64,000 nucleotides of DNA from positions 1,476,097 to 1,540,096 of the forward strand of contig NZ_QMHN01000001.1 in the NCBI RefSeq assembly GCF_003313385.1, in the 5' to 3' direction. The notes under the pieces are model-generated. The model did not search any database, had not been told where the DNA came from, and saw only the letters and a program-made list of their open reading frames with translations. The DNA is from Pedobacter chitinilyticus (GTDB lineage: Bacteria > Bacteroidota > Bacteroidia > Sphingobacteriales > Sphingobacteriaceae). Below are positions 28,201-36,182 of this stretch, in pieces. How positions within the stretch are numbered: the stretch's first letter is position 1; every line of letters begins with the position of its first letter. The translations under genes were made by a program, and so were the position numbers.

Positions 28201-28582
28201 TTTCGGCTTTTAGTGTTGTCGACTCGGCATTGTCTTTCTTTGGTGTTGAATTTGCCGCAGATTTTTGAAGCACAATGTATTTATTCTTCACTACCCAATC
28301 CAATTGCTTGCCCCTAAGCGCTACCGTCATCACTTCTGCAAGCTCTGCGGCTTCAAAATCTACCGAGATGGTTTGCGAATCGTCTAACAATGCATTGCTG
28401 TAAAAAACCGTAAGTCCAGTTTGCTTTTTAACTGTTTTAAAAAGATAGGCTAGTGTAATATTGCTGGCCTTTAGGCTAATTTTTGCAGGAATTTGAGAAG
28501 CCACCGAAGCAACCGAAAAGAAAAGCATTAGCGAAATCACCGGTAAGGACAACCGGCACATTCTAGTAAGTTTTTTGATCAT
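25283..28582 (-). CDS. SusC/RagA-family TonB-dependent transporter
   Basis: A 1099-residue outer-membrane transporter. After the signal peptide it has an STN domain (about 36-108), a carboxypeptidase-regulatory domain (about 125-200: ISGRVTDETDGPLPGVSIRV) and the SusC signature VIVGYGKQQKTSLTGSVSQI (about 207-226). A plug with IRIRGVGTLSDPNPLVMIDG and DAASSSIYGSRAANGVILIT follows, then the barrel with a C-terminal aromatic (EASF). The STN domain indicates regulation by the FecR/sigma pair upstream. It pairs with the SusD gene 57 bp downstream. The locus has no glycosidase or lyase, so the cargo cannot be inferred. Confidence 0.96.
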   Translation of the reverse strand: MIKKLTRMCRLSLPVISLMLFFSVASVASQIPAKISLKASNITLAYLFKTVKKQTGLTVFYSNALLDDSQTISVDFEAAELAEVMTVALRGKQLDWVVKNKYIVLQKSAANSTPKKDNAESTTLKAEISGRVTDETDGPLPGVSIRVKGSTNGTQTDNDGRYKIIATNADILTFSYLGYAPQEIPVGAQTTINVKLKVANQDLGEIVIVGYGKQQKTSLTGSVSQISGKDIAVRPVGQTSAALQGMAPGVTVRQSSGRPGGDAGTIRIRGVGTLSDPNPLVMIDGIEGSMNNIDPNLIESISVLKDAASSSIYGSRAANGVILITTKRANVDQVGISYNNYIGWQNPTNMPDIVDALDHMLLTNEAYVNTGRTPLYSSSLIEQYRAQNGVSSDAYPNTDWQKETLTGSGLQQSHFLTVQGGTNKVRLLGSFGLLDQKGVIQNSGFKRYTIRTNADIKFSDKLNARIDLQYVNAITTEPAAGSGDIFQWMNGIPANQIGKTQAGQWGVGWNGFNPISASVDGGTNRSRAPFGSINAVLNYKPLDWLEAEVAYAPKYALTTGKNYRIAVQSYLPNGTPSFLTPAMTMLTQSNSHSFFNNARATVTANKNFGNHQLKLLVGASREDFYNEWVNAYRDNFILPDYDLLNAGSALNQQATGSAEEWALQSFFGRLNYSFKGKYLLELNARYDGSSRFSAGNKYGFFPSASAGWRISEESFMSGLKKVINEAKLRVSWGTLGNQNIGTYPSVTAIILESYTLGKQIVNTAALNMLANKNISWESTEEKNIGLDLTMFNNLTITADYYRRRTSDILLQLDIPLIGGLGKPFQNAGVVDNNGWELGIGYKGKIKEFNYNVNVNVSDVINKVVDTRGINQTGTTVNREGYSIGSLFGYVSEGLFQSDAEVATHAKQFGTVKAGDIKYRDQNGDGIINELDKVVIGGTIPRFTYAANLAASYKGFDIGILLQGVGKANGYLSGPGILPFNVGGVIGGTIREDNKDRWTPDNPNAKFPRLAFGETNNEQISSFYLKDASYLRLKNVQIGYTLPGKISQKVSIKRLRIFANGSNLASFDRFWEGYDVEVPVGVGNIYPQVKVYSFGLEASF

Positions 28583-28657
28583 GCGTTTAGGTTTATATTT
28601 AAGTTAAACCTATGATGCAATCATCCTTAAAAGGGGTGAACGTTTTTTTGAAAAAAA

Positions 28658-29797
28658 TTAATAAAAGGTTAAAATGCCCTTTTCTAGTTTACTATGGATG
28701 CCTGATGTGAGCTGTAAATTAGAAAGTACCACTTCTAAGGACTGGCTTTTGTCTATCTCGCCAGTAAACATTTGCTTGCTGATTTCTGCTGATTTCCAAT
28801 CAATTTTCACATCGTACCAGCGTACCAAAACTTGCGCAATTTCTGCTAGGGGCTTACGGTGAAAGTAGTAAGTTCCGCTACGCCATGAAAGTAGTTCTGG
28901 ATCGAAACTCCTGATCTCGAGCCCGCCAGATTTAGAAAACACCTCTTGACCTGGTTGCAAGGGAACTTGTTTATTTTCCTTAATGGCAGAAACAGCGCCT
29001 TCTACCAACGAGGCCGAAAAAGCTTCATTTTCATAGGCACTTACATTAAACGAGGTGCCATGAACCTGAATGTCGGCATAATTGGTATGTACCACAAAAG
29101 GTACTTTCGTGTTTTTGGCAACTTCAAAATAGGCTTCGCCTGTTAGGTATACTTCACGTTTTGAAGGATCGAAACGAAATGGAAAACGCAGGCTTGATGT
29201 TGCATTCAGCCACACGGTGGTGCCATCGTCAAGTTTTACCTTATAGTCTTTTGTAGGAGGAACCACCAATGTTGCCCATTGTAGGGGCTTACTGGCATCG
29301 CTGGCATAGCTTAGCTCTTTAGATTGGTTGTTGATGGCTGCACCCGCTACTTCAAATCTTCTGTCTGAAGAGAGATCAAGTGTTTGCCCATCGTCTGTTT
29401 TTAGGTATACCTGATGGAGAGGTGTAGATAACGTTGCGGTACTACGACTACGAAGCATCCAAAAGCCAATAAATATGATGGCCAATACTGCCGCTGCAGA
29501 AGTTACATAGCGCCAAATAGGCACCTTTTTAGGCTTAACTTGGGGCTGACTTTCCAATTTTTCGTCGATACGATTCCATGCCTCCTGCTCATCTAAACGA
29601 TTTAGAAAATTAGTAGCACGGGAAGAGCTTTGGAATTGATTAAGAATACTTTCCCAATAGGCCAAGGCCATGGGCGAATCCAACATCGCTTTATTCACGA
29701 TTAATTCGTCCTCCTTGCTAATGGTTCCAGCTAGCTTTTCTACCAACAGTGCTTTAATATATTCGTCGTTATACTCCATCTCCTTATTCAGATGCAT
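28658..29797 (-). CDS. FecR-family anti-sigma factor
   Basis: A 379-residue anti-sigma factor. The cytoplasmic sigma-binding part is residues 1-94 and one transmembrane helix covers about 95-115. The periplasmic FecR domain contains VKLDDGTTVWLNATSSLRFP and GEAYFEVAKNTKVPFVVHT. The C-terminal DUF4974-like region (about 310-379) has the REVYL/YYFHRKPLAEI pattern common in SusC-linked FecR proteins. It starts 22 bp after the sigma-gene stop and precedes susC by 75 bp, so ligand binding at SusC should release the sigma factor. Confidence 0.93.
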   Translation of the reverse strand: MHLNKEMEYNDEYIKALLVEKLAGTISKEDELIVNKAMLDSPMALAYWESILNQFQSSSRATNFLNRLDEQEAWNRIDEKLESQPQVKPKKVPIWRYVTSAAAVLAIIFIGFWMLRSRSTATLSTPLHQVYLKTDDGQTLDLSSDRRFEVAGAAINNQSKELSYASDASKPLQWATLVVPPTKDYKVKLDDGTTVWLNATSSLRFPFRFDPSKREVYLTGEAYFEVAKNTKVPFVVHTNYADIQVHGTSFNVSAYENEAFSASLVEGAVSAIKENKQVPLQPGQEVFSKSGGLEIRSFDPELLSWRSGTYYFHRKPLAEIAQVLVRWYDVKIDWKSAEISKQMFTGEIDKSQSLEVVLSNLQLTSGIHSKLEKGILTFY

Positions 29798-29819
29798 GTT
29801 AGTCTCTATTAGGTGAATG

Positions 29820-30365
29820 TTATTTTAAATTTGTTAGTTTTTTCTGCAATACTTTTACTGCTAATTTGAGATGTGTCTTCACCGAATTGATTGAAACACC
29901 CATTTCATCTGCCGCCTCCTGATACTTTTTATTGTCTATATGCACCAATTTAAAAGCTTTTTGGCGCTGCATAGAAAGTTCATTGAAAATCATCTGGATA
30001 TGTTGTTCACGCAGTTCATGGTTAACCACTCCATGCTCAAGTTCCTCTGTTTCGTATGCTAACGATTGTGTGTACACATTTAACTGCTGTTGCTGGCTCT
30101 TGCGCTTACGCAGTAGCATGAGGCATTGATTGTGAACGGCACGAAATAAATAGGACTTAAGAGATGACTTTACAGACTGGTAATGATTTTTTTGCCACAT
30201 CTCTACAAAAAGGTTCTGTACCAGATCTTCAGCTTCCATCTCATCATCCAGAATGAGGAAAGCTTTAAGCGCAAGGGCACGATAGTATTTTTTGAATACA
30301 AGCTCATGGGCTGCTTTATGCCCAGATTGAAGTTCTTCAAGTAATATTTGGTCCTCTTCCTGCAT
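29820..30365 (-). CDS. ECF sigma-70 factor (Bacteroidota expansion family)
   Basis: A 181-residue ECF sigma factor with region 2 (HELVFKKYYRALALKAFLIL, EAEDLVQNLFVEMWQK, LKSYLFRAVHNQCLMLLRKR) and region 4 (AFKLVHIDNKKYQEAADEMG, VSINSVKTHLKLAVKVL). It is the first gene of the sigma/FecR/SusC/SusD/oxidoreductase locus and its likely activator. About 350 bp separate it from the divergent esterase gene. Confidence 0.94.
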   Translation of the reverse strand: MQEEDQILLEELQSGHKAAHELVFKKYYRALALKAFLILDDEMEAEDLVQNLFVEMWQKNHYQSVKSSLKSYLFRAVHNQCLMLLRKRKSQQQQLNVYTQSLAYETEELEHGVVNHELREQHIQMIFNELSMQRQKAFKLVHIDNKKYQEAADEMGVSINSVKTHLKLAVKVLQKKLTNLK

Positions 30366-30712
30366 TTGAAAACAGATTAAAGCGAGTTAAATATATTACT
30401 TTTTAACAAAAACAAGCATACAGGTAGCGGATATTGTAAAAGCGTTTAACACTTTTTTTCTCAAAGCGTTAACTTTTTTGGTGCATCGGGTGTGCTGTCA
30501 GTTGGCTTTAAAAATGATGAAGGTATTTTAGATTACCTCGTTGGTTTCCACTCTTTGCAAGCTGCTTTAATTCAACAAAAAACGTCAATCGTATGGCTAT
30601 TTTGCCTATTATTGCAAAATCCAATGCTTGATTTCATCACTTTAGATGCTGAGCTTTAATGAATGAGATGATGTTATGAAGTAGCTGACACTTATTACCG
30701 TTAAAAAGACCG
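30366..30712. promoter_or_regulatory. Divergent promoter gap between sigma and esterase genes
   Basis: About 347 bp between divergently transcribed genes, so it must hold at least two promoters. It is AT-rich near both genes. A start-less open frame (about 30450-30659, plus strand) is present but does not look like a gene. I see no repeat or strong hairpin. Confidence 0.4.
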
Positions 30713-31873
30713 ATGACTAAAAAAACGATTGCACTACTTTTTATTTTTAGCTTACTGATTGTAAACCTATATGCACAGAACTACGAAAGATATAGAAAGT
30801 TAAAAGACACCACGATCATTTCTAAACATCTCGGATTTGAAAAAAAGATTTCCATATTGGTACCCATAGAGTGGCAAAAGGGATTAAAAAGTAGCTTTCC
30901 ATTAACTATTGTATTTGACAAGCAAAACCAAAGAAGTCATAACTACATCATCAATACCATTGACTATCTTACCAGTAACGAACTCATCCCATCGTCTATC
31001 ATCATTAGCATAGCATCCGAACAGCGTTATCGTTATGTGGAAACCCAGTATAAAATTTCTGATCCAAATGGTCTTGCCTTAGAAAATGAAAAATTCATTT
31101 TTGAGGAACTTATTCCACTTGCCGAAAAGGAATATAAAGCTGCTCCTTTTAGATTATTCATCGGTCATTCGAGGTATGGCTATTTTACGACATCACTTTT
31201 CAATTCCAGAACAAAGGACTTGAATGCTGTGATAGCTATGAGTCCATTTTTTAATCAGAAAAATATAGACTTAACAGATTCGATTGGCAAACTCCATCCA
31301 TCGTCCTATCATTCTAAAAAATATTATCGTTTCGGCATTGGCAACGATTTTCCAGAAGATTTCATTAAAATGGATTCTGCCCTAAGGAAACGTACTCCTA
31401 ATCCTCTTTTAGATATAAAAGCATCTCGTTTTAAGGAAGCCAGCCATAACGTTACCCCTGGTTTAATGATCAGCACCGCACTTTATGAAATATTTGAAGA
31501 ATGGTCTGCCATTCAGGCCAAGTATTCTTCCGTTAAACAAACAGATTTAGGGATCAAGACCTCGCTTGACCAAGAAATTTCATCGAACTACGGAACCAAG
31601 CTCAATTTTTCTCTTGGTGTTTTAAATGGCAAAGGATGGCATTTTTACAATGAAAAACAATATGACAAAGCTATTGAAGCTTGGCAAATTTTAATGGCTT
31701 CTTACCCTAATTTTTCGGAAGGCTATTTATACCTGTTAAATGCACAAATTCAATTAAAACTTAACCATGATCAAACAGTCGAAGATTTCAAAAAATCTTT
31801 AGCCAGTTCTGAATTTTATTCAGAAAAAGCGAAAAAGGAATTAATGGCAGAGTTACAAGAGATCATTAAATAA
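30713..31873 (+). CDS. Exported esterase-like alpha/beta hydrolase with C-terminal TPR-like helices
   Basis: A 386-residue protein with a signal peptide (ALLFIFSLLIVNLYAQ). Residues about 40-265 match the putative esterase (esterase D/Fes-like) fold: ISILVPIEW, FPLTIVFD, and the nucleophile elbow IGHSRYGYF, where GxSxxG is kept although the usual Gly is replaced by Arg-Tyr. A late His (EASHNVTPG) could complete the triad. Residues about 300-386 form helices with a TPR-like pattern (GWHFYNEKQYDKAIEAWQIL). The substrate may be a siderophore or sugar ester; this is not deducible. It stands alone on the plus strand. Confidence 0.8.
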   Translation: MTKKTIALLFIFSLLIVNLYAQNYERYRKLKDTTIISKHLGFEKKISILVPIEWQKGLKSSFPLTIVFDKQNQRSHNYIINTIDYLTSNELIPSSIIISIASEQRYRYVETQYKISDPNGLALENEKFIFEELIPLAEKEYKAAPFRLFIGHSRYGYFTTSLFNSRTKDLNAVIAMSPFFNQKNIDLTDSIGKLHPSSYHSKKYYRFGIGNDFPEDFIKMDSALRKRTPNPLLDIKASRFKEASHNVTPGLMISTALYEIFEEWSAIQAKYSSVKQTDLGIKTSLDQEISSNYGTKLNFSLGVLNGKGWHFYNEKQYDKAIEAWQILMASYPNFSEGYLYLLNAQIQLKLNHDQTVEDFKKSLASSEFYSEKAKKELMAELQEIIK

Positions 31874-32017
31874 GACTGCGCGCCTTGTAAATAATACAGT
31901 TTTAGAAACGTTTAACCCCACAAAAAATCCTCATCGGCAAAATTAGTGTTTAGCAGTATTAATCTACACGTCTGTTGTTGAAAGTAAGCCATCCATTGCC
32001 CCCCTTCATTTACAAAA

Positions 32018-32719
32018 CTATACACTTACGCCAAAAAGATAACCTACAAAAGCAGAAAGCCCCATAGCAATGGTTCCCCAAATAGCTATCCGCAACACTG
32101 CCTTAACAGGACTAGATCCCCCAGTTTTTGCCGCAGTAATGCCTAAAATCATCAGGAAAACAATGGTAAAGCCGTATAACCAATATTCCATTCCTTTTAC
32201 TGGGGCAAAAAAAATGACAAGAAGCGGTAGCAGTCCTCCTACCGTAAAAGCGGTTCCAGAAGCCAGTGCGGCCTGTATGGGATGGGCCTGACTGATCTCA
32301 TTAATGCCCAGTTCATCTCTTACATGGGTACCAAGAGCATCTGCTTCGGTGAGCTCCAAAGCAACTTGCCTAGCTGTTTCCTTTTTTAACCCCCTTCGTT
32401 CGTAAATTTGCGATAGCAAGTCCAGTTCTTGTTCAGGCATTTCTTTCAGTTCCTTTGTTTCTCGCTCAATATCGCCCTTTTCAATATCGGTCTGTGAACT
32501 TACCGAAACATATTCGCCAGCAGACATTGATAATGCCCCAGCCACAAGCCCTGCCACCGTTGCAAGCATAATGGGCTCCTTGGTGGTACTGGCAGCTGCA
32601 ACACCAATAGCAAGACTTGAAATAGAGATAATGCCATCATTGGCACCTAAAACCGCCGCACGTAACCAGTTGCTTCGGTGGATGTAATGATTATCCAAAT
32701 AATTTTCTATCGTCAACAT
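32018..32719 (-). CDS. VIT/CCC1-family metal transporter
   Basis: A 233-residue membrane protein of the VIT1/CCC1 iron-manganese transporter family. The first helix block is WLRAAVLGANDGIISISSLA and the second GLVAGALSMSAGEYVSVSSQ, both diagnostic. A charged cytoplasmic helical region with Glu-rich metal-binding potential follows (SQTDIEKGDIERETKEL, then EQELDLLSQIYERRG). Three more helices complete the protein. It lies 55 bp after the histidine-kinase stop on the same strand, so it may be the last gene of the redox/two-component operon. It probably moves Fe(II) or Mn(II) out of the cytosol. Confidence 0.9.
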   Translation of the reverse strand: MLTIENYLDNHYIHRSNWLRAAVLGANDGIISISSLAIGVAAASTTKEPIMLATVAGLVAGALSMSAGEYVSVSSQTDIEKGDIERETKELKEMPEQELDLLSQIYERRGLKKETARQVALELTEADALGTHVRDELGINEISQAHPIQAALASGTAFTVGGLLPLLVIFFAPVKGMEYWLYGFTIVFLMILGITAAKTGGSSPVKAVLRIAIWGTIAMGLSAFVGYLFGVSV

Positions 32720-32774
32720 AATGAACTGGATTTAAGTTAATATTCTTTAATTTTTTATTGGATGATCGAGGTTC

Positions 32775-34025
32775 CTAAAAAATCACCGTGAAAACGTGTA
32801 CATCATCATGATATGAATAGGAAATACTGAAACCGTGAAGTTCAACAATTTGCTTTACAATGGTTAGGCCAAGTCCCATGCCTTCAGATGCGGGCGATTT
32901 GTAAAACCTTTCAAAGGCAACGGTTTCATCCAGAGCACCCGCTTCGCTGGTATTGGTTACCGATAACCGCTCTGGGCTGAGTTCAACTTGTATGTGCCCG
33001 CCCTTATAGTTGTGCCTGATGCTGTTGCCAATTAGATTATCTAATAAAATGTCTGCCAGATATCTGCTCATTAACACTTCCTTTTCCTGTAAATTGGCGT
33101 TGACAACAATACTTTTCCTTTGCGTAAACTCCTGGAAATACTGTATTTTTTCTTCCAGCATTTGCTTTAAGTTCACTTGTTCCCTATCTAGCAGTAGATT
33201 ATTATCGATTTTGACCAACAGCAAAAGCGATTGGTTCAGTTTGGTCAATTTTGCCGTTGCCCTGTATAGGTCGACAAGGTTTCTGCTGTGCTCTTCGCTC
33301 AGCTCGGTAGACTGTAGCATCATATCCAATTTAGAGTTGATCACCGCAATTGGCGTCATCATCTCATGAGAGGCATTTTCCGTAAACATCCTGATTTCTC
33401 GGTAATCCGATTTTACCCGCTGTGAGATATCCACGATCGCATCATTTAATTCCCTAAATTCAACAATGGAAGTGCTTACCTGCTCAAAGCCTTGTTCTTT
33501 GTTTACGTTAAAAGACTTAAGGTTTAACAATAATTGATTAAATGGTACCCAAATCCTTTTCATCATATAGCGGTTCACGGCCCATAGTATTACCAGTAAT
33601 CCCAATACTGGAAGGATGATCACCAAGAAGATACTTTTGGCTTGATCCATATGGGCTATTTTGGAAGCAATAATCCTAATACTGTAGTTCTGCCCCGCCA
33701 TAACCAGATCCTCTTCTAGGTACCTACCCGTTTCCTTTACTCCCTTTTTGGGATTGAAGAAAATAGTATCCCCAAAATGTCTTTTTTTTGATATCCTAGA
33801 GATTTTATGATACGCTATCACCAAATCTTCAAATTCCGAATGCGGTGGAAAATCCTGCCTTTTAGAAGTATAATCTCTTACTTCCAGCAGCTCTTCTACC
33901 AAGTAATTATCAATCTGCTTGTTTAGATAGGTGCTCAGGGTATTGTAAAACAAGTAACCGATGATAAGAAGCCCAGCCATACTTGTAATGAGCAGCACAC
34001 GGTTATATAGGGTAAATAACCTCAT
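32775..34025 (-). CDS. Sensor histidine kinase (HisKA/HATPase)
   Basis: A 416-residue inner-membrane kinase with two transmembrane helices (about 8-28 and 131-150) and a periplasmic sensor of about 100 residues. The HisKA box is ENASHEMMTPIAVI with phosphoacceptor His220; the HATPase has DNLIGNSIRHN and GMGLGLTIVKQ. There is no HAMP domain with a strong match. It overlaps the response-regulator stop by 4 bp (ATGA). By position it should respond to the state of the ApbE/DUF4266/DUF3570 redox module or to its substrate (inference). Confidence 0.93.
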   Translation of the reverse strand: MRLFTLYNRVLLITSMAGLLIIGYLFYNTLSTYLNKQIDNYLVEELLEVRDYTSKRQDFPPHSEFEDLVIAYHKISRISKKRHFGDTIFFNPKKGVKETGRYLEEDLVMAGQNYSIRIIASKIAHMDQAKSIFLVIILPVLGLLVILWAVNRYMMKRIWVPFNQLLLNLKSFNVNKEQGFEQVSTSIVEFRELNDAIVDISQRVKSDYREIRMFTENASHEMMTPIAVINSKLDMMLQSTELSEEHSRNLVDLYRATAKLTKLNQSLLLLVKIDNNLLLDREQVNLKQMLEEKIQYFQEFTQRKSIVVNANLQEKEVLMSRYLADILLDNLIGNSIRHNYKGGHIQVELSPERLSVTNTSEAGALDETVAFERFYKSPASEGMGLGLTIVKQIVELHGFSISYSYHDDVHVFTVIF

Positions 34026-34699
34026 TCGGCGCTAAATTTATAACCTACGCCATAAACAGACTGAAAATAATCTTTACAGCCAGCATCAACCAGTTTTTTA
34101 CGCAGATTTTTGATATGGGTATAAATGAAGTCAAAGCTGTCGGCCATATCTGCATGGTCGCCCCATATATGGGCCACCAAAGCAGATTTGGATATCACCT
34201 TAGATTTATTGGCCATAAAGTATAACAGCAGGTCATACTCTTTGCGGGTAAGGCTTATTGGCTCGCCATGCACCTTCACCGTTTTGCTTTGGATATCAAT
34301 GTTCAATTCGTTAAACCTAACCAAGTCGTTCCCTTTAAAAGATCTTCTTCTTACTATTGCTAGCACCCTGGCACTGAGCTCGGAAAGATGAAAGGGTTTG
34401 ATCAGATAGTCGTCGGCACCCAAGCCCAGCCCCTCAATCCGTTGGTCTACCGATCCGCGGGCAGTAATGATGATGATTCCATCGTCTCTATCCTGTTTTT
34501 TTAAGATCCGCATTAATTTCAGTCCATCGCCATCGGGCAAGGTAAGGTCCAACAAAATGCAATCGTAATCGTATAGGGCTATTTTTTCGGTAGCCTCATC
34601 AAGGCTAGCTGCGAGATCGCATACATTGCCCTCAGCTTTCAGGTAATCAGCGATATTGTCCCTCAATAGTTGCTCATCCTCCACGACTAAAATCTTCAT
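34022..34699 (-). CDS. OmpR-family response regulator
   Basis: A 225-residue regulator with a receiver domain (VVEDE pocket, phospho-acceptor Asp51 in CILLDLTLP, Lys in LIKPF) and a C-terminal winged helix (about 130-225: ISLTRKEYDLLLYFMANK, FIYTHIKNLRKKL, VYGVGYKF). It is paired with the overlapping kinase gene. It lies 31 bp downstream of the DUF3570 gene, so it is probably autoregulated within the same operon. Confidence 0.94.
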   Translation of the reverse strand: MKILVVEDEQLLRDNIADYLKAEGNVCDLAASLDEATEKIALYDYDCILLDLTLPDGDGLKLMRILKKQDRDDGIIIITARGSVDQRIEGLGLGADDYLIKPFHLSELSARVLAIVRRRSFKGNDLVRFNELNIDIQSKTVKVHGEPISLTRKEYDLLLYFMANKSKVISKSALVAHIWGDHADMADSFDFIYTHIKNLRKKLVDAGCKDYFQSVYGVGYKFSAE

Positions 34700-34730
34700 A
34701 AACCCACTGTCATTAACATCAACAATTTAG

Positions 34731-35927
34731 CTATTTATATTTGATATTCAAGGAAATTATATCGGAGCTCATCTGGATATTTTTGCTGTAATGGCCATAC
34801 CGCACTTCCAGCATGCTCAACCGTTGCAGTCCCAATATTCCCTTTGGAGGCGCAAAGCGGATGCCTGCCCCGTAAAAATTACTATTGAATTTTGACAGGT
34901 CATAATTGCTGTTGTAATATTGGTCGGCAATGGTGTGGCTTTGATAGGGTGCAAAATATTTGGCAGCCGTTTGTGTGTAGTAACGGTAAAATGGACTGAT
35001 CGAAAAAAAAGCATTTATTTTCACGGGCAACTCCATTTCGGCGGTATGGGCATTAATGCCCCAATTGTCGGTATAGAAACGATAGTAAGTTCTTATTACC
35101 ACGTTATCACCTAGGAAATAGCTAGCCCTTAGCCCCAAGGGAATCTTAAAGCGGTTATTGGGCAGATTTTCCTGATGCACGCTGCCATCTTTAAAATATA
35201 CCCTGTGAAATGGCAAGCTAAGGTAGCCCGTTTGCTGTACTACATCGGCCAGAAGCATTACCTGAAAACGCTGATTGATGACCTGGGCATAAGATAGGGA
35301 ACCTGCAAAGGTATTTCTACCTGCAGTTCCACCCGTTTCGTGCTCACCTCCGCTACTTCTTAGTTCAATGGGCAGAATGAGCTTAACTTGATCCAAATAC
35401 GTTTGGAATTTAGCGGTAAACTCCCCATTTCTATCTTTGGTTTTAGTAGAAAAAGCAATATTACCGCCAAATGATTGGTAGTCATATTCCGTAGAGGAAG
35501 AAAGACCCAGTGCTAATGTGGTTCCCTTTTTTTCATTTTCCACACTCCAACTCAGTGAGGGATAGACACGAGTATCGGCATGTGAAGCGGATGAGTTTGC
35601 CTGTAAATCGATTTTATCAGAAGAAGCAGAGCTATAGTGATCTATGCCTACATCCAAACCAAAAGTGTGTTTACGTTCTTTTAAATCGTATTTGGTAAGT
35701 CTTATATCAAAAATATTAGCAATATCGCTAAGTTTTTGTGAGCCTATCCCCCCTGTTACCGCCGCATTATTTCCGTCTTGGCTATAGTAGCTGGATACGA
35801 GGTTGACCTCATCCAGTTTCAGCTTACGACTTTTATAGCCAGTGCTCTCTTGTCTTTGGGCAATTTGTCCGAAAGTTGGGTGCAACAGCGCAAAAGCCGT
35901 TGCCATAGTTAAAAATATCTTTTTCAT
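34731..35927 (-). CDS. DUF3570 outer-membrane protein
   Basis: A 398-residue protein with a signal peptide (LTMATAFALLHPTFGQ). The mature chain is predicted to be a beta barrel: alternating aromatic strands such as FGLDVGIDHYSSASSD, YRFYTDNWGINAHT and the C-terminal strand SLNIKYK. It matches the DUF3570 pattern, whose members are linked to ApbE, thioredoxin and DUF4266 genes. The likely location is the outer membrane; function is not established. It lies 24 bp after the DUF4266 gene and ahead of the two-component pair. Confidence 0.85.
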   Translation of the reverse strand: MKKIFLTMATAFALLHPTFGQIAQRQESTGYKSRKLKLDEVNLVSSYYSQDGNNAAVTGGIGSQKLSDIANIFDIRLTKYDLKERKHTFGLDVGIDHYSSASSDKIDLQANSSASHADTRVYPSLSWSVENEKKGTTLALGLSSSTEYDYQSFGGNIAFSTKTKDRNGEFTAKFQTYLDQVKLILPIELRSSGGEHETGGTAGRNTFAGSLSYAQVINQRFQVMLLADVVQQTGYLSLPFHRVYFKDGSVHQENLPNNRFKIPLGLRASYFLGDNVVIRTYYRFYTDNWGINAHTAEMELPVKINAFFSISPFYRYYTQTAAKYFAPYQSHTIADQYYNSNYDLSKFNSNFYGAGIRFAPPKGILGLQRLSMLEVRYGHYSKNIQMSSDIISLNIKYK

Positions 35928-35951
35928 GCGCTACAAATAATGATATGATTT

Positions 35952-36182
35952 TCAATTACAGCCGCAACCGCCACCGCTCTTTCCAGCGTTGGCACCTGAT
36001 GCGCCTTCCCTATAGCCCTGAAAACTTAGCTCGGTTTTCTCTACCTTTCGATTGGAAAGAGCCATTTCGGCATCGTTTAACCTATTTTTTTGGTACTCCT
36101 TAACGGTAGTACAGGATGCTGTGGCTAACGCCACCATACATACCAAGATGCTGGGCAAACCTATTTTTTTTGATATTTTCAT
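35952..36182 (-). CDS. DUF4266 small Gly/Cys-tailed lipoprotein
   Basis: A 76-residue protein. The lipoprotein signal places the modified cysteine at Cys24 (ATASC), giving a mature chain of about 53 residues. A helical segment (KEYQKNRLNDAEMALSNRK) is followed by FQGYREGASGANAGKSGGG and the terminal CGCN. This is the DUF4266 pattern. The GASGAN segment resembles the ApbE flavinylation motif but has Asn where the acceptor Thr or Ser would be. The tail CGC could bind metal or exchange thiols with the neighbouring thioredoxin. It overlaps the ApbE stop by 4 bp, so the two are tightly coupled. Too short for most gene finders, but well supported by signal, overlap and family. Confidence 0.85.
   Translation of the reverse strand: MKISKKIGLPSILVCMVALATASCTTVKEYQKNRLNDAEMALSNRKVEKTELSFQGYREGASGANAGKSGGGCGCN

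Noticed and set aside
30450-30659. Start-less open frame of about 70 codons in the sigma/esterase divergent gap
   Set aside because: No ATG until the last codons, no family resemblance, and it occupies a region that must hold promoters.
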